In this document: positions 1 to 10,901 of the stretch, in pieces
Layout: each line of letters opens with the position of its first letter
Numbering within the stretch: position 1 is the stretch's first letter
Notes under the pieces: generated by a model
Databases searched by the model: none
Told to the model about the DNA's origin: nothing
Seen by the model: only the letters and a program-made list of their open reading frames with translations
Origin: Pseudomicrostroma phylloplanum
Lineage: Eukaryota; Basidiomycota; Exobasidiomycetes; Microstromatales
Assembly (NCBI GenBank): GCA_039545275.1
Contig: BCHS01000013.1
Coordinates: forward strand, 1 to 64,000
Direction of reading: 5' to 3'
Length of the DNA stretch: 64,000 nt
Translations under genes and position numbers: made by a program

Positions 1-79
1 CCAGATGGGCAACACGGTCCTTCCAAACCCTTTCTCCCCTTCACCGTCGCTACCAGATGGGCAACACGGTCCTTCCAAA
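1..79. repeat. Direct repeat, two copies of 27 bp
   Basis: The same 27 bases occur at 1-27 and 53-79, a period of 52 bases. The array is cut by the window start, so more copies may lie upstream. No function is apparent. Confidence 0.8.
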
Positions 80-2145
80 TGTCCCCTCGGTCCACTGAGT
101 AATGTGCAAGATGCGAGTATCGATTAGTGGGGAAACCAGCCAAAGAGTTCAGGCGATGGCGCAGGAGTGACAAGGGTGGAGGATCGGAACGGATAGAGCC
201 ATGTCAGCACAAGTAAGCGTGATGGTTGAGAGGAACGGGCGCTGAGCGCCAAGGCGACGAAAACATACAAGGGAGCGAAATCGGAACGGAGCGAGCACAC
301 TCGGGGAGCTCTTCCTCCTGTCCGGTCTGCGCTGGTGGAGGTGGGTAGACCGACCCGAGGCAGGTGTAGTTCAAAGGGGGGGCTGGACCCGCGCTGGACC
401 CAGACCGGACTCGGGGGAAGAGAGTCACCACTGCCTTTGCACGCTAAGATCAACACTTCCAGAAGACAGCATACATGTACACCCATTTACACGTCCCTCG
501 CCATCAGCAGCAGCAACGCCAGTCATGATGAGCACTCCTACTCACCCGTCATGCTCTGCATCGAGCAATGCAACGGCGTATCCTCGCTCTTCAGCTCACC
601 ATTTGCCCCGCTGATGCGTAGCCCTTCCTCCACGTCCACACGTCGCTGCTCTGCCACACTTTGGTTCCAGGCTCTCACATGCCTACATCTTCGCCTCGCT
701 CTCTCCGATGCTCTTGACTACACCAGTCGAGCGGTGGACAGAGGACGTATAGCCTGAGGCACAGGCAGCTATATCCTGCCTGTAGCGTAGTGGTCCCTGC
801 TACGCCCATTCATTGGCACCATTCGCCTGAGTCGGCGCCCTCTATAGCTACTGAAGTCACTCACAAGCTCCTGTCGCTGCAAGACTGGCAACGTCAACGC
901 AGCTGGACTGCCTGGAATCAGACGTGGACCCTCAAGCACTAGCCGCTAGTGGGGCACCAGGCACAGACGCTTACTTCATGAGGTGAATGCGAGCAGAAGC
1001 GAAGGACATCCGAGAGGAGGTATCACAGAAGCAGACATGGCAACTCCGTTGAGCTGGAGCGCTGCGTATCCGAGCTGATGGCGCTGAGCATGACGCCTGT
1101 CTGTACACTGCTACCACGCCCGGCGGAAAGGCGCGAGTAAAGGGTGCCTAGCGGATTCACGCGGGGTGGGTTGGCCTCTGCTCTGGTGCCCGAATGCCCC
1201 CGACGCGCATACTGGCCCTGTGCCCAATCTACACGTCCCGCATCCACTCGTCGCCCCTCCCACCCCCCCATCCGCTCCCACCCACCCCCCCACCATCCGC
1301 TCATACCACCGTCTCCCAGTCCTCATATCCACCATACCAAGACGGGCGCGGCGTCGACACACCGACAACGTCTCTAATACCCATCACCATTGTTGCGCAC
1401 CCTCTCCCACAGCATCGCCGACCTCCTAGCGTCCTTCCTCCGTCTCTAGGCCACGGCACGGGCCCTTTTCTCCCGTCACGGCAGCGCGTCGAGTCTCCGC
1501 AAGACGACCCACGTACCACGAGATTCCCGACCCGGATACCCTCTCGTCTAGGTCAGCTCAAGCTACTTCACTTCCGTCGACAGCAAACGTCCTTCCTGCC
1601 GCTTCCACTCCGGCCTACAGGCTTGTCGCTCAACCCGATCTCTGCCCCTCATCGTCACCGGAAGCGTTCCCTCTACAAGCAGGCGTAGATAGCATCCGCA
1701 CCATCATCAAGATCTTACACCGACGGCTACGGAATCGCTGATTCGTGACAGCATATACTTCCCTTAAGAGGCGGCTTACTTGAGTCAGTTCACGCTCTGC
1801 TCCTAAGCCTGCGGGTCAGAAGTCCGTAGCAGGCCTTTGATGGCCACAAGCAGTAGTCATCCACAGCATCCACCTCACTCCGGGGTTCCGCGAGGCACAG
1901 TAGGGCCTGTTCTAGCCGGGAGACATCACGTTCACGGAGCGGGGGGCTCTGGAGGGGCAGCAGTCTTTGCTCCAAGGTCAGCGACGCCTGGATCCTCATT
2001 TGGGGTAAGCAGCAGACCGTCTAATCATCCAACAGGTGAGTGCGGGGGATCAGGTTGCCGAGTCAGTGGTGCGAAGGTTTGCTGAGCTCCCTTCTCGCTC
2101 GCTTGATCTTCCACAGACATTATCGCACCCGGACCATCGCGCACC
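80..2145. other. Upstream and leader region of the WHI3-like gene
   Basis: About 2 kb with only short overlapping open frames on both strands and no recognisable protein. Several stretches are C- or CT-rich (for example 1240-1320). It probably holds the promoter and a long 5' leader of the RNA-binding protein gene that follows. I see no tRNA or conserved coding segment. Confidence 0.5.
2036..2116 (+). other. Candidate 5' leader intron
   Basis: GTGAGT at 2036 and a CT-rich stretch ending in CCACAG at 2116 frame an 81-base candidate intron, 29 bases before the WHI3-like start codon. An alternative donor GTAAGC lies at 2005. Inference from splice signals only. Confidence 0.45.
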
Positions 2146-4815
2146 ATGCCTCCGTACCCACAGCGATATACTTCTCCACAGCCAGCCGATCGGGCCGGCA
2201 GACCGCCATCGCCAACCAAGCGCAGTGTTCCACAAAAGTACCCTGCACCTGATCAGCGTGAGCGGTGGGCCAGCATTGGCCAGATGCAGAATCCGATTCA
2301 TCCGCAGGGTCAGATGCCACCGCCGTTCGATGCTCGCTATGCAGGCAATGCCGATCAACAATACTCGACTTACGGACATGAGCGAGGAGGAGGATACCTG
2401 GCAGACGAAGCTCATCATGACCCCCAACTAGAACCTGGCTCGGGCTTTCGGGACATGCCCTACGGCGGCTACGACCAGGGCTTTGGGAACGCGGCCCATT
2501 CTCAGATGCCTCCGGGCAGCATGAGTCCGCGTAGCCTGATGCAGTTTCACCAGCAACAACAGCAACGCGTACAGCAACAACAGCATTACCGGCAATCGCA
2601 GCCACAACCACCCTTGCCCTCTCAGCACCAACAACAAGCCTCCCACTCCATGCCAACGCCGGCTACGAATCTTGGGTCAGGGCTTATGAGCAACTCCGGT
2701 CAGCCGGCAGAGGAGATCACTACCATTTTCATCGTTGGGTTCCCCGACGATATGACTGAGAGAGAATTCTCAAACATGTTCCTCTTCGCGCGGGGCTTCG
2801 AAGCATCGACTCTGAAGGTCCCTGGTGGAGGTCCATTGCCTACGCCTGGCGGAGATGGCAGTCGGAGTGGCGGTAGAGGGGACGGTAGTGGTGGACCGGG
2901 TGGACCGTACCAGGCCGTCATGCCGGGTGCGAACCATTTTGATCTGGCATCCAATGGCGGCTGGGACGAGCATAGCTTGAACATGGCCCTGGGGCGTCAG
3001 ACGAATGACCCCAGCTTCGGCATGAATGCCCTTAGTCTGGGCGATAATGGCGGCCGTGGTGGTGGGCCACCGAATGCAGCAGGCGCTGGCAAGATCAAAC
3101 AGATCATAGGGTTTGCAAAGTTCCGGAGCAGAGGCGAAGCGCTGGAAGCTCGCGATGCACTCAATGGCAAGAAGATCGACAGCGAGAGGGGCTGTGTACT
3201 CAAAACGGAGATGGCAAAGAAGAATCTCCACACCAAGCAAAGGCCCGTACTGTCTGGCATCGGGCAAGGTCCGCTTGGGCCTGGGGATGGCGGAAACTCT
3301 TCGTATGGCGCAGAAGGACCCAGATCGGCAGGAGCAAGCGTCTCGTCTGCCTATCCTTCCTCTTTCGCTTCCAATGGCGGACAGGGGTCCTTCGACGCTT
3401 TTGCCCGAGCAGGCGGCCCTCCCTCTTCAACATTATCCGCGCTGAGTGGAATGATCTCCCCTCAGGGACAGAATGACCCCTTCGGAGCAGACTTCTTGAG
3501 GGGCACAGCGCCAGGCAGTGGAATGAGTGCAAACGCTCGGTCTGGCAGTAGCGGCGATAGTGGAAGCATAGGTCCGAAGGGCAGCGGAGGCGATGGCGCG
3601 AAGTGGTCTTCGATGGGACCTCTTGACTACTTCGGGCCCCCCACTGAAGTCGAGTCGCAGCCCCAAGCGATGCAAACCACTCGTCAAAGGCAAGCTACGC
3701 TCGAGTCGAAAGCCGGTGGCACGCCTGCCGTCAACAGTCGACCCCACTCCCAACCCCAATCCTCGGTCAATCCTGGCCTCGGAAGCGGAAGCTCCGTGCC
3801 CCGCGGACCGGACTGGAGCGCAATTGGATCTCCACCCAGCGGAGGTGGTGGAGGTCTGTTCGCGAGCGCGCGACCTTTTGCAAGCAGCAAAGACAGGCCG
3901 AGCGTCTCATCCACGGCGGCTCCATTCGTGCCTCAAATGACCTCCGCCTCTTCAGCGAAGAGTCAGCCATCCGAGGAGGATTTTGGCCAGGGGGAGTCGA
4001 CGATGAGCTCGACGACGAAGGAGAGCGAACCGGAGGGCGAGACCACTAGCACCAAAGTTACGACTGCTAGTGAAACACCCACTGTCGCTGCTTCTTCTAC
4101 CTCTCGATCTCCTCGAGGACCTGGCAATGCTTCGTCTGCCTTTGCTGCTCGATTTGGAAGCCTGCGTCTCGACTCCCCGAATACTATCACCAACCCAACT
4201 TCACCGCCCAGAACGGAAGACTGCAATGACGGCGCTCAGAGCACTTCCAGCAGACAGGTAGAAGAACAGTCCACTCGGTCCACTGTCGCGCCTGATGCAT
4301 CAACTACCACTTCACCTGCCTCAAGGGCCTCGAAGTCACCTACAATGCCCGATCTGCCTACTTCACCCACCTCTCGCTCTTTCTCCATTGATCAAAATCC
4401 ACCCGGCAACACCCTCTTCGTTGGCAATCTTCCTGCCAGTGTCACTCCGTCTCTCTCTGCGTCCCTGGAGAAGCAGCTCCGCGCCCGCTTCAGCTCGCGC
4501 TCTGGCTATCGCCAATTGTCATATCGACTCAAGAACAACGGTCCAATGTGCTTTGTAGAGTTCGACGTTGTGCAGAATGCTGCAAGGGCCCTCAGCGAGG
4601 TCAACGGAGACACGATGGACGGCATGGTCAAGAATGGGGGGCTGAGATTGAGCTTCAGCAAGAACCCTCTGTTCAGAAAAGACAGCCACAGCACGGGCTC
4701 GTCGTCTACGAACAGTACCTCGCCTCACTCGCCTGCGGAGCAGACGCTGGTTGGACAGGGATTGTCCAGTCTTGGGAAGGCGGGAGAGAGTCTTGTGAGT
4801 GCTGCGACGTCGTAA
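2146..4815 (+). CDS. WHI3: Whi3/Scw1-like RNA-binding protein with two RRMs
   Basis: An 889-residue intronless protein starting at ATG 2146 in good context (CACCATG). The first RRM begins near residue 192 with IFIVGFPDDMTEREFSNMF and resumes near residue 316 with IIGFAKFRSRGEALEARDAL. About 90 Gly-rich residues separate the halves. The C-terminal RRM spans roughly 755-840 (TLFVGNLP, GPMCFVEFDVV), as in the Whi3 and Scw1 families. Residues 135-165 are Gln-rich and the long middle is Ser/Gly/Pro-rich and probably disordered. Whi3 relatives bind mRNAs, form condensates and affect cell-cycle entry, cell-wall integrity and morphogenesis. Family assignment is firm; the role here is by homology. A GTGAGT donor inside codons 884-885 could join this gene to the next one. 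Confidence 0.88.
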   Translation: MPPYPQRYTSPQPADRAGRPPSPTKRSVPQKYPAPDQRERWASIGQMQNPIHPQGQMPPPFDARYAGNADQQYSTYGHERGGGYLADEAHHDPQLEPGSGFRDMPYGGYDQGFGNAAHSQMPPGSMSPRSLMQFHQQQQQRVQQQQHYRQSQPQPPLPSQHQQQASHSMPTPATNLGSGLMSNSGQPAEEITTIFIVGFPDDMTEREFSNMFLFARGFEASTLKVPGGGPLPTPGGDGSRSGGRGDGSGGPGGPYQAVMPGANHFDLASNGGWDEHSLNMALGRQTNDPSFGMNALSLGDNGGRGGGPPNAAGAGKIKQIIGFAKFRSRGEALEARDALNGKKIDSERGCVLKTEMAKKNLHTKQRPVLSGIGQGPLGPGDGGNSSYGAEGPRSAGASVSSAYPSSFASNGGQGSFDAFARAGGPPSSTLSALSGMISPQGQNDPFGADFLRGTAPGSGMSANARSGSSGDSGSIGPKGSGGDGAKWSSMGPLDYFGPPTEVESQPQAMQTTRQRQATLESKAGGTPAVNSRPHSQPQSSVNPGLGSGSSVPRGPDWSAIGSPPSGGGGGLFASARPFASSKDRPSVSSTAAPFVPQMTSASSAKSQPSEEDFGQGESTMSSTTKESEPEGETTSTKVTTASETPTVAASSTSRSPRGPGNASSAFAARFGSLRLDSPNTITNPTSPPRTEDCNDGAQSTSSRQVEEQSTRSTVAPDASTTTSPASRASKSPTMPDLPTSPTSRSFSIDQNPPGNTLFVGNLPASVTPSLSASLEKQLRARFSSRSGYRQLSYRLKNNGPMCFVEFDVVQNAARALSEVNGDTMDGMVKNGGLRLSFSKNPLFRKDSHSTGSSSTNSTSPHSPAEQTLVGQGLSSLGKAGESLVSAATS

Positions 4816-4821
4816 TGCTGG

Positions 4822-5496
4822 ATGATCACTGGAGGCCACAATGCAATGAACTGGCAGGCGCTAAATAGGATTCACTCCGTTCACGGGCTCCCTCAGCGCG
4901 ATGACCCACTGGACTCTGCAAACAACCTCGAAGACTTGTCTTACTCTCAGGGCTTCTCTGCGGGCTCGTCCCACGGTCGCCTGCATGGCCTCTTCGAAGG
5001 CCGCCAGCTTGGGCGCGAAAAGGGCTTCGAGATCTGGGACGAAGTCGGCTTCTATCAAGGTACTGCCAAGTTCTGGAAGGGAGTCTTGATGACGAGCGGC
5101 GACAAAGCGACGAGAAAGGTGGCCAAGCAACTCGGCCACATCGACGCTCTGGAACGCTTGATCTCAGCCTTCCCCATGAAGAACAAGTCGGGGGATGCAC
5201 TACCATCTGCGCTGCCTGACTCGCTAGACCCCGTCGATGAAGGTGATACGAACGACGAAGCAGGGGCAGAAGATGAGACAGACACTGCCGACGCTACCGA
5301 CGAACAGCTAGCTCAGATGGACATGGCTACCCTACTTGAACGGATCAGGGCCAGGTACAAGCTGATGTGTGCCTCACTTGGTGTCCCAGCCAAAGGAACG
5401 GCTGAAGAAGCCTCTCAAACTGCCTCCGCGGCTCCCTCAAAGACAACGGCCACCATCGCTGGCAGGACGGTCGACACTACACAGCTTCGCTTCTAA
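4822..5496 (+). CDS. LTO1: Lto1-like deca-GX3 protein (Rli1 Fe-S maturation adaptor)
   Basis: Up to 224 residues. The core has seven glycines spaced every fourth residue (GFSAGSSHGRLHGLFEGRQ, then LGREKG), the deca-GX3 signature of Lto1 and Yae1. Lto1-Yae1 recruits the ABC protein Rli1 to the cytosolic iron-sulfur targeting complex. The protein ends in Leu-Arg-Phe, close to the C-terminal [LIM]-[DES]-[WF] targeting signal of such adaptors, though with Arg in the middle. Residues after about 120 are acidic and Ala-rich. Start is uncertain: ATG 4822 and ATG 4846 are both in frame. The first is only 7 bases beyond the WHI3-like stop and in the same frame, so promoter and 5' leader must lie inside the upstream gene, or the two share a transcript. 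Confidence 0.8.
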   Translation: MITGGHNAMNWQALNRIHSVHGLPQRDDPLDSANNLEDLSYSQGFSAGSSHGRLHGLFEGRQLGREKGFEIWDEVGFYQGTAKFWKGVLMTSGDKATRKVAKQLGHIDALERLISAFPMKNKSGDALPSALPDSLDPVDEGDTNDEAGAEDETDTADATDEQLAQMDMATLLERIRARYKLMCASLGVPAKGTAEEASQTASAAPSKTTATIAGRTVDTTQLRF

Positions 5497-6148
5497 AGGA
5501 AATGGACGAAGCTTCAAGATCAACGTCTTGCACGTATTTCCGAGTTCAGATTTTCTGCTTCAACCACAGATACCCCAACTTCTTCTCCTCCCTCGGCCCT
5601 TGCACATAGAATCTCCTCCTTCGCTTCATCTTCATACATAGCACTGCGTTTCACGCGATTCAAACGACCCAATGCACTCTTCATATATCTTTGTTTATCT
5701 CTTTTTCCTTTTCATCCACATATGCGGCATGTCCTTCTCCTTTCCCATCACGCAAATCGCAATGCTCTTCTCGTTGTCATCATCGCCGTACCCCACAACC
5801 ATGCTGCTCCACGTTCAATGCATTGCTGTCTTTCCACTGTGCTCTTGAGTTCGTCTCTGTTTTGATGCTTCTGCAGGCCTGGGATTGCAAGACTGTAAGG
5901 CGTCAACAATCTGACTACAGTGACAGCAGAAACCTCAGACAACCATGGAGGCAAGACGCGCACGGATTATGGGTGAAAGCTGCTTCACATGGAAGCCCAC
6001 ATTGCGGGACGCACAGCACAGCTTGCAAATGAGACCAGAGCTGCACGGTCAAAGTCAATCATATCAACGAAACCTATAACATACAAGACTAGTACACAGA
6101 GAGATGCAATGTAACGGAACCCAGAGAGACCACTTCCCTTCGAACTCC
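5497..6148. other. Convergent intergenic region
   Basis: 650 bases between the 3' ends of the LTO1-like gene and the minus-strand transporter. T-rich and CT-rich tracts around 5560-5740 look like 3' UTR sequence. I see no gene. Confidence 0.5.
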
Positions 6149-7769
6149 TCACTTGTCACCGTCCTCTCGCTCCAGTTCAGTGCCCTCTACCTGGCCTTCA
6201 GCGACCTGCTTAGCGTCGGACCGGTACAGAGGGACGGACATGGCGACGATGAGAACACCGGGGATGGCCAGCACGCAGAGACCAAAGTTGATTCCGAGGG
6301 TGATGGAGAGGTTCTTGACCTTTGAGTTCAATCCGTAGGAAACGGCCTGACCGGCGGCCTCGACGGCTCGGAACAGACCTCCCTGTCGGGCGTTGGCAGT
6401 CACATCCGAGGACCAGCAGGAGATGAGCCAGTAGACGTAGGTCTGACACATGTAGCCGGTGAGTTGGAGGATGTAGTAGGGGAGGTAGGCGTTGGCCCAT
6501 CCCGAGGAAGTCCAGTCTAGCGAGCCAGTGGGGTGCCTGCTGTAGACGGCCTCATTGATGGTGATCCAGATAAAGGCAGCGAGAGTGGGGACCATGACGA
6601 CGGCCAAGCCGATCTGGGCCCTCCTGCGCTGGTTGATGCGCTGCATGTCCAGCAGCAGGCCGAGCAGGAACACGACAACGATGACGCCGAGAGGGACCAG
6701 CAGGGTGGACAGACTTCGGGCTCGGACGGAGAAGTGCGTGGAAAGGTAGGTACCCAGCACACCACCGTAGAAGTACGAGTAGAAGAAGTAGACTCCGAGC
6801 AGCAGGTTCCTCTTCATCATGATGGCCTGGCCCAAGAGCCTAAATTCCTCGCCCCATGAGAGCTTGGGTGCGAGCTTGACTCCAGTTCCGTTGGTCTTCC
6901 TGACTCTGCTGGCGGGCGAGATCAGCCAAGAGATGGGGAAACCCAGGCATTCGATGATGAGGAAGATGAGGTACGTCGACAGACTGACACTGCCGGCCTT
7001 GGCATTGTGAATGTTGCGAGATAAGTTGATAGATCCACCGACGAGCTGGCCCAAATTACGAGACATAACCCAGATGGCAAGGTAGCTGAGATACGGTAGG
7101 GAAGGTCCGTTAGTTCCGGGTAAAAGTATGACACTGAGAGGCTCACGCCCTAGTACTCACAGTCCTCTCTTCTGCTCCTCGGGATAACTCAAGATGATGG
7201 CAGCCTCGGCGACGTACCAAGCACCAAAACCAAGACCGTAGATGGTCCTACCCAGCACGAACCACCACTGTACCTTGTACTTCAGGTTGACGTAGTACGA
7301 GGAGCCATTGATGGAAAACGTAGCTGCGCCGAAGATGAGGAGAGTCCTGACACCGAGACGGCTGGCGAGGGGTCCACCGAAGAGGGAGACAGCAAAGACG
7401 GCCACGTAAGAGGCAGCAGTAGCCGCGTCTGTCAGACAAAGGCACGAAGCAGGCGGGCGTTGGTCAGTGACTAGACTCATATCGCACTCTGCCCATTGAT
7501 TGCCCTTACTCACTGGCGGCCCATGGGGTAGCGTTACCTCCTCCACCGAGGTTTTGCACCGCATCGGACATGGCTGGTCCACAGAACGCGAGGGCTGACA
7601 CGACGAGGATCTGGAAGAGCGTTGAGCGGTAGAAGCCCTTCCAGCCACGGGGGCTGCTTGACTGAACGGCACCTTCCTCGTTGGAGAGGGAGGCGACGGT
7701 GACTTCGCCCTTGCCGTTGGAGGAACCCATGTCTTCTGTCTTTGAGTTGATGGAAGCAGTGCGGCTCAT
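6149..7769 (-). CDS. Unc93-like MFS transporter (frame broken at exon 3)
   Basis: Three exons on the minus strand: 7769-7514, 7428-7161 and 7086-6149. Both introns have GTGAGT donors, and the second has a CTAAC branch site. Exon 2 carries VLGRTIYGLGFGAWYVAEAA and ILSYPEEQKRG, and exon 3 carries MSRNLGQLVGGSINL plus several hydrophobic helices, matching fungal Unc93-like proteins and the second transporter at 14244-15873. The frames of exons 2 and 3 do not join: exon 2 ends after two bases of a codon, and exon 3 also needs two bases to stay in its long open frame. One base too many in the AAA run at 7079-7081 would explain it. Either an assembly error or a disabling frameshift. Substrate unknown; its place in the block suggests uptake or efflux of the compound handled by the neighbouring enzymes. 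Confidence 0.72.
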
Positions 7770-8995
7770 CTTGAGTACTGGGAGGGTGAGGAGGGGCGGG
7801 GGAAAGCGTGGACGATGTGTTTGCTTGCGGAGGTGGGGGAAAATCGGTGAGTGCCTTCACTCAGGTGTTTTATACAGATCACTGGGTGGGACCGGTCAGT
7901 CTGTATCGGTATCTGTAGCTATCTCGGTGCGGGGCGAGGCCGGCATGGGTCAGATACGATGCAGGGGAGTGGAGGGTGTCCCCACAAGTATGGAGAAAGA
8001 GAGAATGCCTAGGTATACCTGGTCCGCGTCGCCATTGGCAGGCAGCCCCGAGTAGCTCTGATACTTTGCGGCAGGAGCATTGCACCTTCGGACATATGGA
8101 CCTGGAGAGGACCTCGCCCTGTCAGGGCCAAGCGAGATAAGCAGCAAAGGTCCCTGGCTCTCAGTCTAACGTTGATCGGGGCTGCAAGGCTTTGGGTCAC
8201 GCGGGTGCGGGCCGAGTGCGTCGGGCGAAGCGCTGCAGGGCGGTGAGCTGCCGGCTAATTGCCGGGCTGATAGATTAGATCGCTCGGCCCGTACCACTGC
8301 GCCACGTTCATCTCGGGGCTGCCATGCAAGGGCGGATATCTTGCCCAATATCTTGGTGGCTTCCGACGGTGATCCAGGCTTACTAGCTCACCGCTTAAGA
8401 GGAGGCATCAGCAGTTCACGCTTCCCGAATTTGGGGCTGTGATCGCAGCATCGTCAAGTGCAGCCACCCCTAGCAGCTCCGCAAGAAGCGATAGGATAGT
8501 CGGACTAGGTTGGACTTGCTCTCCGCCAGGAACGATCGATCACGCTTGGCCGATACGAGTATCGCTCCTGGTACCCGCCCCACAATCGAATATCTCGGGG
8601 CTGTCATATCAGCATCGCAAAGGGCAGCCACTCATAGCAGCCCCGTAAGCAGTCATAGGCTGCACGAACTAGACCAATCTCGGGGGGGGTCGTCCACCAT
8701 CGTCAGGTACCGGCATCTCTAGCAGCCCTGCCACCGGCGTTGAGCATTTACCAGGTGATAAGAGTCTGCCGCCGGCAACGATTCTCCCTATCGTAGCGCC
8801 GAACTGCGCACAAGCTTAGCAAGGCGTACTGAGTCTTGAGCAATCGCGGCCAGTAAGTACCTGAGGCGGTGATCTCGCGCCGGTGTACCTGAGCAGACGG
8901 AAGACACAGCACGTTGTACCTTTGATAAGAGCTACTCGGTCGTTGTTCACGTCAAGCCTACCAAACTTACCATCAAATCCATCGCTACACACAAC
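7770..8995. promoter_or_regulatory. Divergent promoter with repeated TCGGGGCTG motif
   Basis: This 1.2 kb region lies between two divergently transcribed genes, the transporter and the FAD oxidase. The motif TCGGGGCTG[C/T] or its complement occurs at 8042-8051, 8176-8185, 8313-8322, 8595-8604 and 8637-8646 (the last with A for the first T), with a looser copy at 8431-8440. Blocks around 8430-8480 and 8585-8650 resemble each other over about 60 bases. An 18-base stretch at 8042-8059 recurs exactly at 12196-12213 in the other divergent promoter of the block. This fits repeated binding sites for one regulator, or a degenerate local repeat. Confidence 0.5.
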
Positions 8996-10731
8996 ATGAC
9001 GAGCAAAATTCAAGTTCCGGTGCCGAATCGCACCCAGCCTTTCTGGCTACAGGAGAGGCATGAGCTAGCCAACTACGTCTCGTCCCAGGAAGTGCCTGCA
9101 GAAGCAGACATCGTCATTGTGGGATCGGGCATCTCAGGTGCGACGTGCGCCCACTACCTCTTCAAGGAGTTGGAGAAGAGAGGAAAAGCGAGCGGGGACA
9201 AAGTCAAGGTAGTGATGCTGGAGGCGGATGCCCTGTGTGAGGGAGCTACTGCAAGAAATGGTGAGTCGAAGAACGCACGAGCAAAAGACCGAGCAGCGTC
9301 ACTGATCTTTCCTTTACTCTCGTGTCCGCTTGCAGGCGGCCATTGCAAGCCTCTGGCGTTCCTGGGCTTCCGGGCTGATGCCAAGAGACAGGGCACGAAA
9401 GCAGCCAATGACGCGCTGGTTTTCGAAGCTTCGCACCTTGCACGCTATACCTCCATTGTGCAGGAAGAGTCGCTCGACTGTGACTTGCATGCCACGAGGG
9501 CTTTCGATATTTTCTTCGATGCGGATGACGCAGAGCAAGGCAGATTAGACTACGAAGCTAGACATGAGCTCTTCCCGCAAGCAATGCAGGATGCCGACAT
9601 CCGACCGGTGTACGATACAGAGGAGCTTAGCCGCCTGAGCGGAGTAAAGGGAGGTCTCTGGGGAGCCCACTACCCGGCCGGACATCTGTGGCCGTACAAG
9701 TTCTGCACACAGCGTGAGTGCTCAGAGAAATTGGGGCTTACTAAAGTCCCAAATGACGCTGACGGACTCTTCTGGCAGACTTCGCAGTGATTGAGAAGCA
9801 GATGAAGAAGGGCCTGCTGCTCTATACTCACACGCCTGTTCAATCCATCGAGAGTCATAACGCAGGCGCTCATCGCTTGCACACCCCAAGAGGCACAATT
9901 AAGGCAAAGTCCATCATCATCACAACCAATGGCTACACGGCCAACCTCCTTCCTGAGCTGACAGAAAAGATCATCCCCGTCCGAGGTACAGTCTGCAGCA
10001 TCACACCGGCTCCCTCGCACCAAAGCGGCTCCTCACCTGGTCCGTTGCGCTACACATACGGCATGCGCAAGAGGGCCGGCGAGTCGGACTATCTCATCCC
10101 TCGTCAGGGCCGTGGCTTGCCTGGCGTCGGTGATCAAAGCATCATTCTCGGCGGAGCGAAGGGGGTCTTCTTGGCCAAGACGGAAGAGTGGTACAACAAT
10201 CTGAGGGAGGACGAGCTGATGCCCGGTGCCAAAGAGTACTTTGAGAGATTCATGAGCCAGAGATTCAATGAATGGAGTCAAGGGCACGAGAAGATTGACC
10301 GCATCTGGACTGGAGGTGAGTAGTGTCTAGCAAGAGAAGATAGAACGACGAGTGGATACTGAAACAGCACTGTGTACTCGCACCCACCTCGTCCAGTCCT
10401 TGGATACTCCACTGATCTCCTTCCGTACATAGGAGCTTTGCCTACCCGTCCAGGAGGCATCTTCCTCTCAGCTGGCTTTACCGGTCACGGTATGCCCCGT
10501 ATTCCTGGGTGCTCAGCGGCCATTGTCAAGCTCGCATTGGCTCACTTCGAAGGGGCAGAGAAAGAGGCCGCGCAGGCAGAGTTCGAACAGGTGCTTCCTG
10601 AGCCGTACCTGCTGACACAGAAGAGATTAGACGAAAAGGAGAACCTCATCCTTGGATACATGGGGCATGAAAAGGGGCTCAAGGCAGAGCTGACCCCGGC
10701 GGATGAAGGTGCTGCTCGCGCACACTTGTAG
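8996..10731 (+). CDS. DAO-family FAD-dependent oxidoreductase (amine or amino-acid oxidase type)
   Basis: Four exons (8996-9260, 9336-9713, 9779-10315, 10397-10731) give 504 residues with all phases consistent. The N-terminal part carries the dinucleotide-binding fold ADIVIVGSGISGATCAHYL, and ARNGGHCKP across the first splice site is typical of glycine-oxidase or gamma-glutamylputrescine-oxidase-like flavoproteins. The C-terminal LGYSTDLLPYIG and FTGHGM segments are also family features. Such enzymes oxidise a primary or secondary amine to an imine with FAD and oxygen. The first intron is 75 bases and keeps the frame open, so a naive reading would miss it. There is no evident targeting peptide. 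It is divergent from the Unc93-like transporter and convergent with the HAD gene. Substrate cannot be read from sequence. Confidence 0.85.
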
Positions 10732-10901
10732 TCCCAATGAAGTGCTCTATCTTCTTCATGTGCGCTCTTGATCTCATTCCAGTGCTCTCTTCCAATGCTT
10801 TTATTTATTCCCTATGACTTAGCGCCACAACTTTGTATTGAAGACGTCGAAAAGATATGAACAGTGCAATCTAGTGAATAGTCCGTGCTGGGAAAGACAC
10901 C

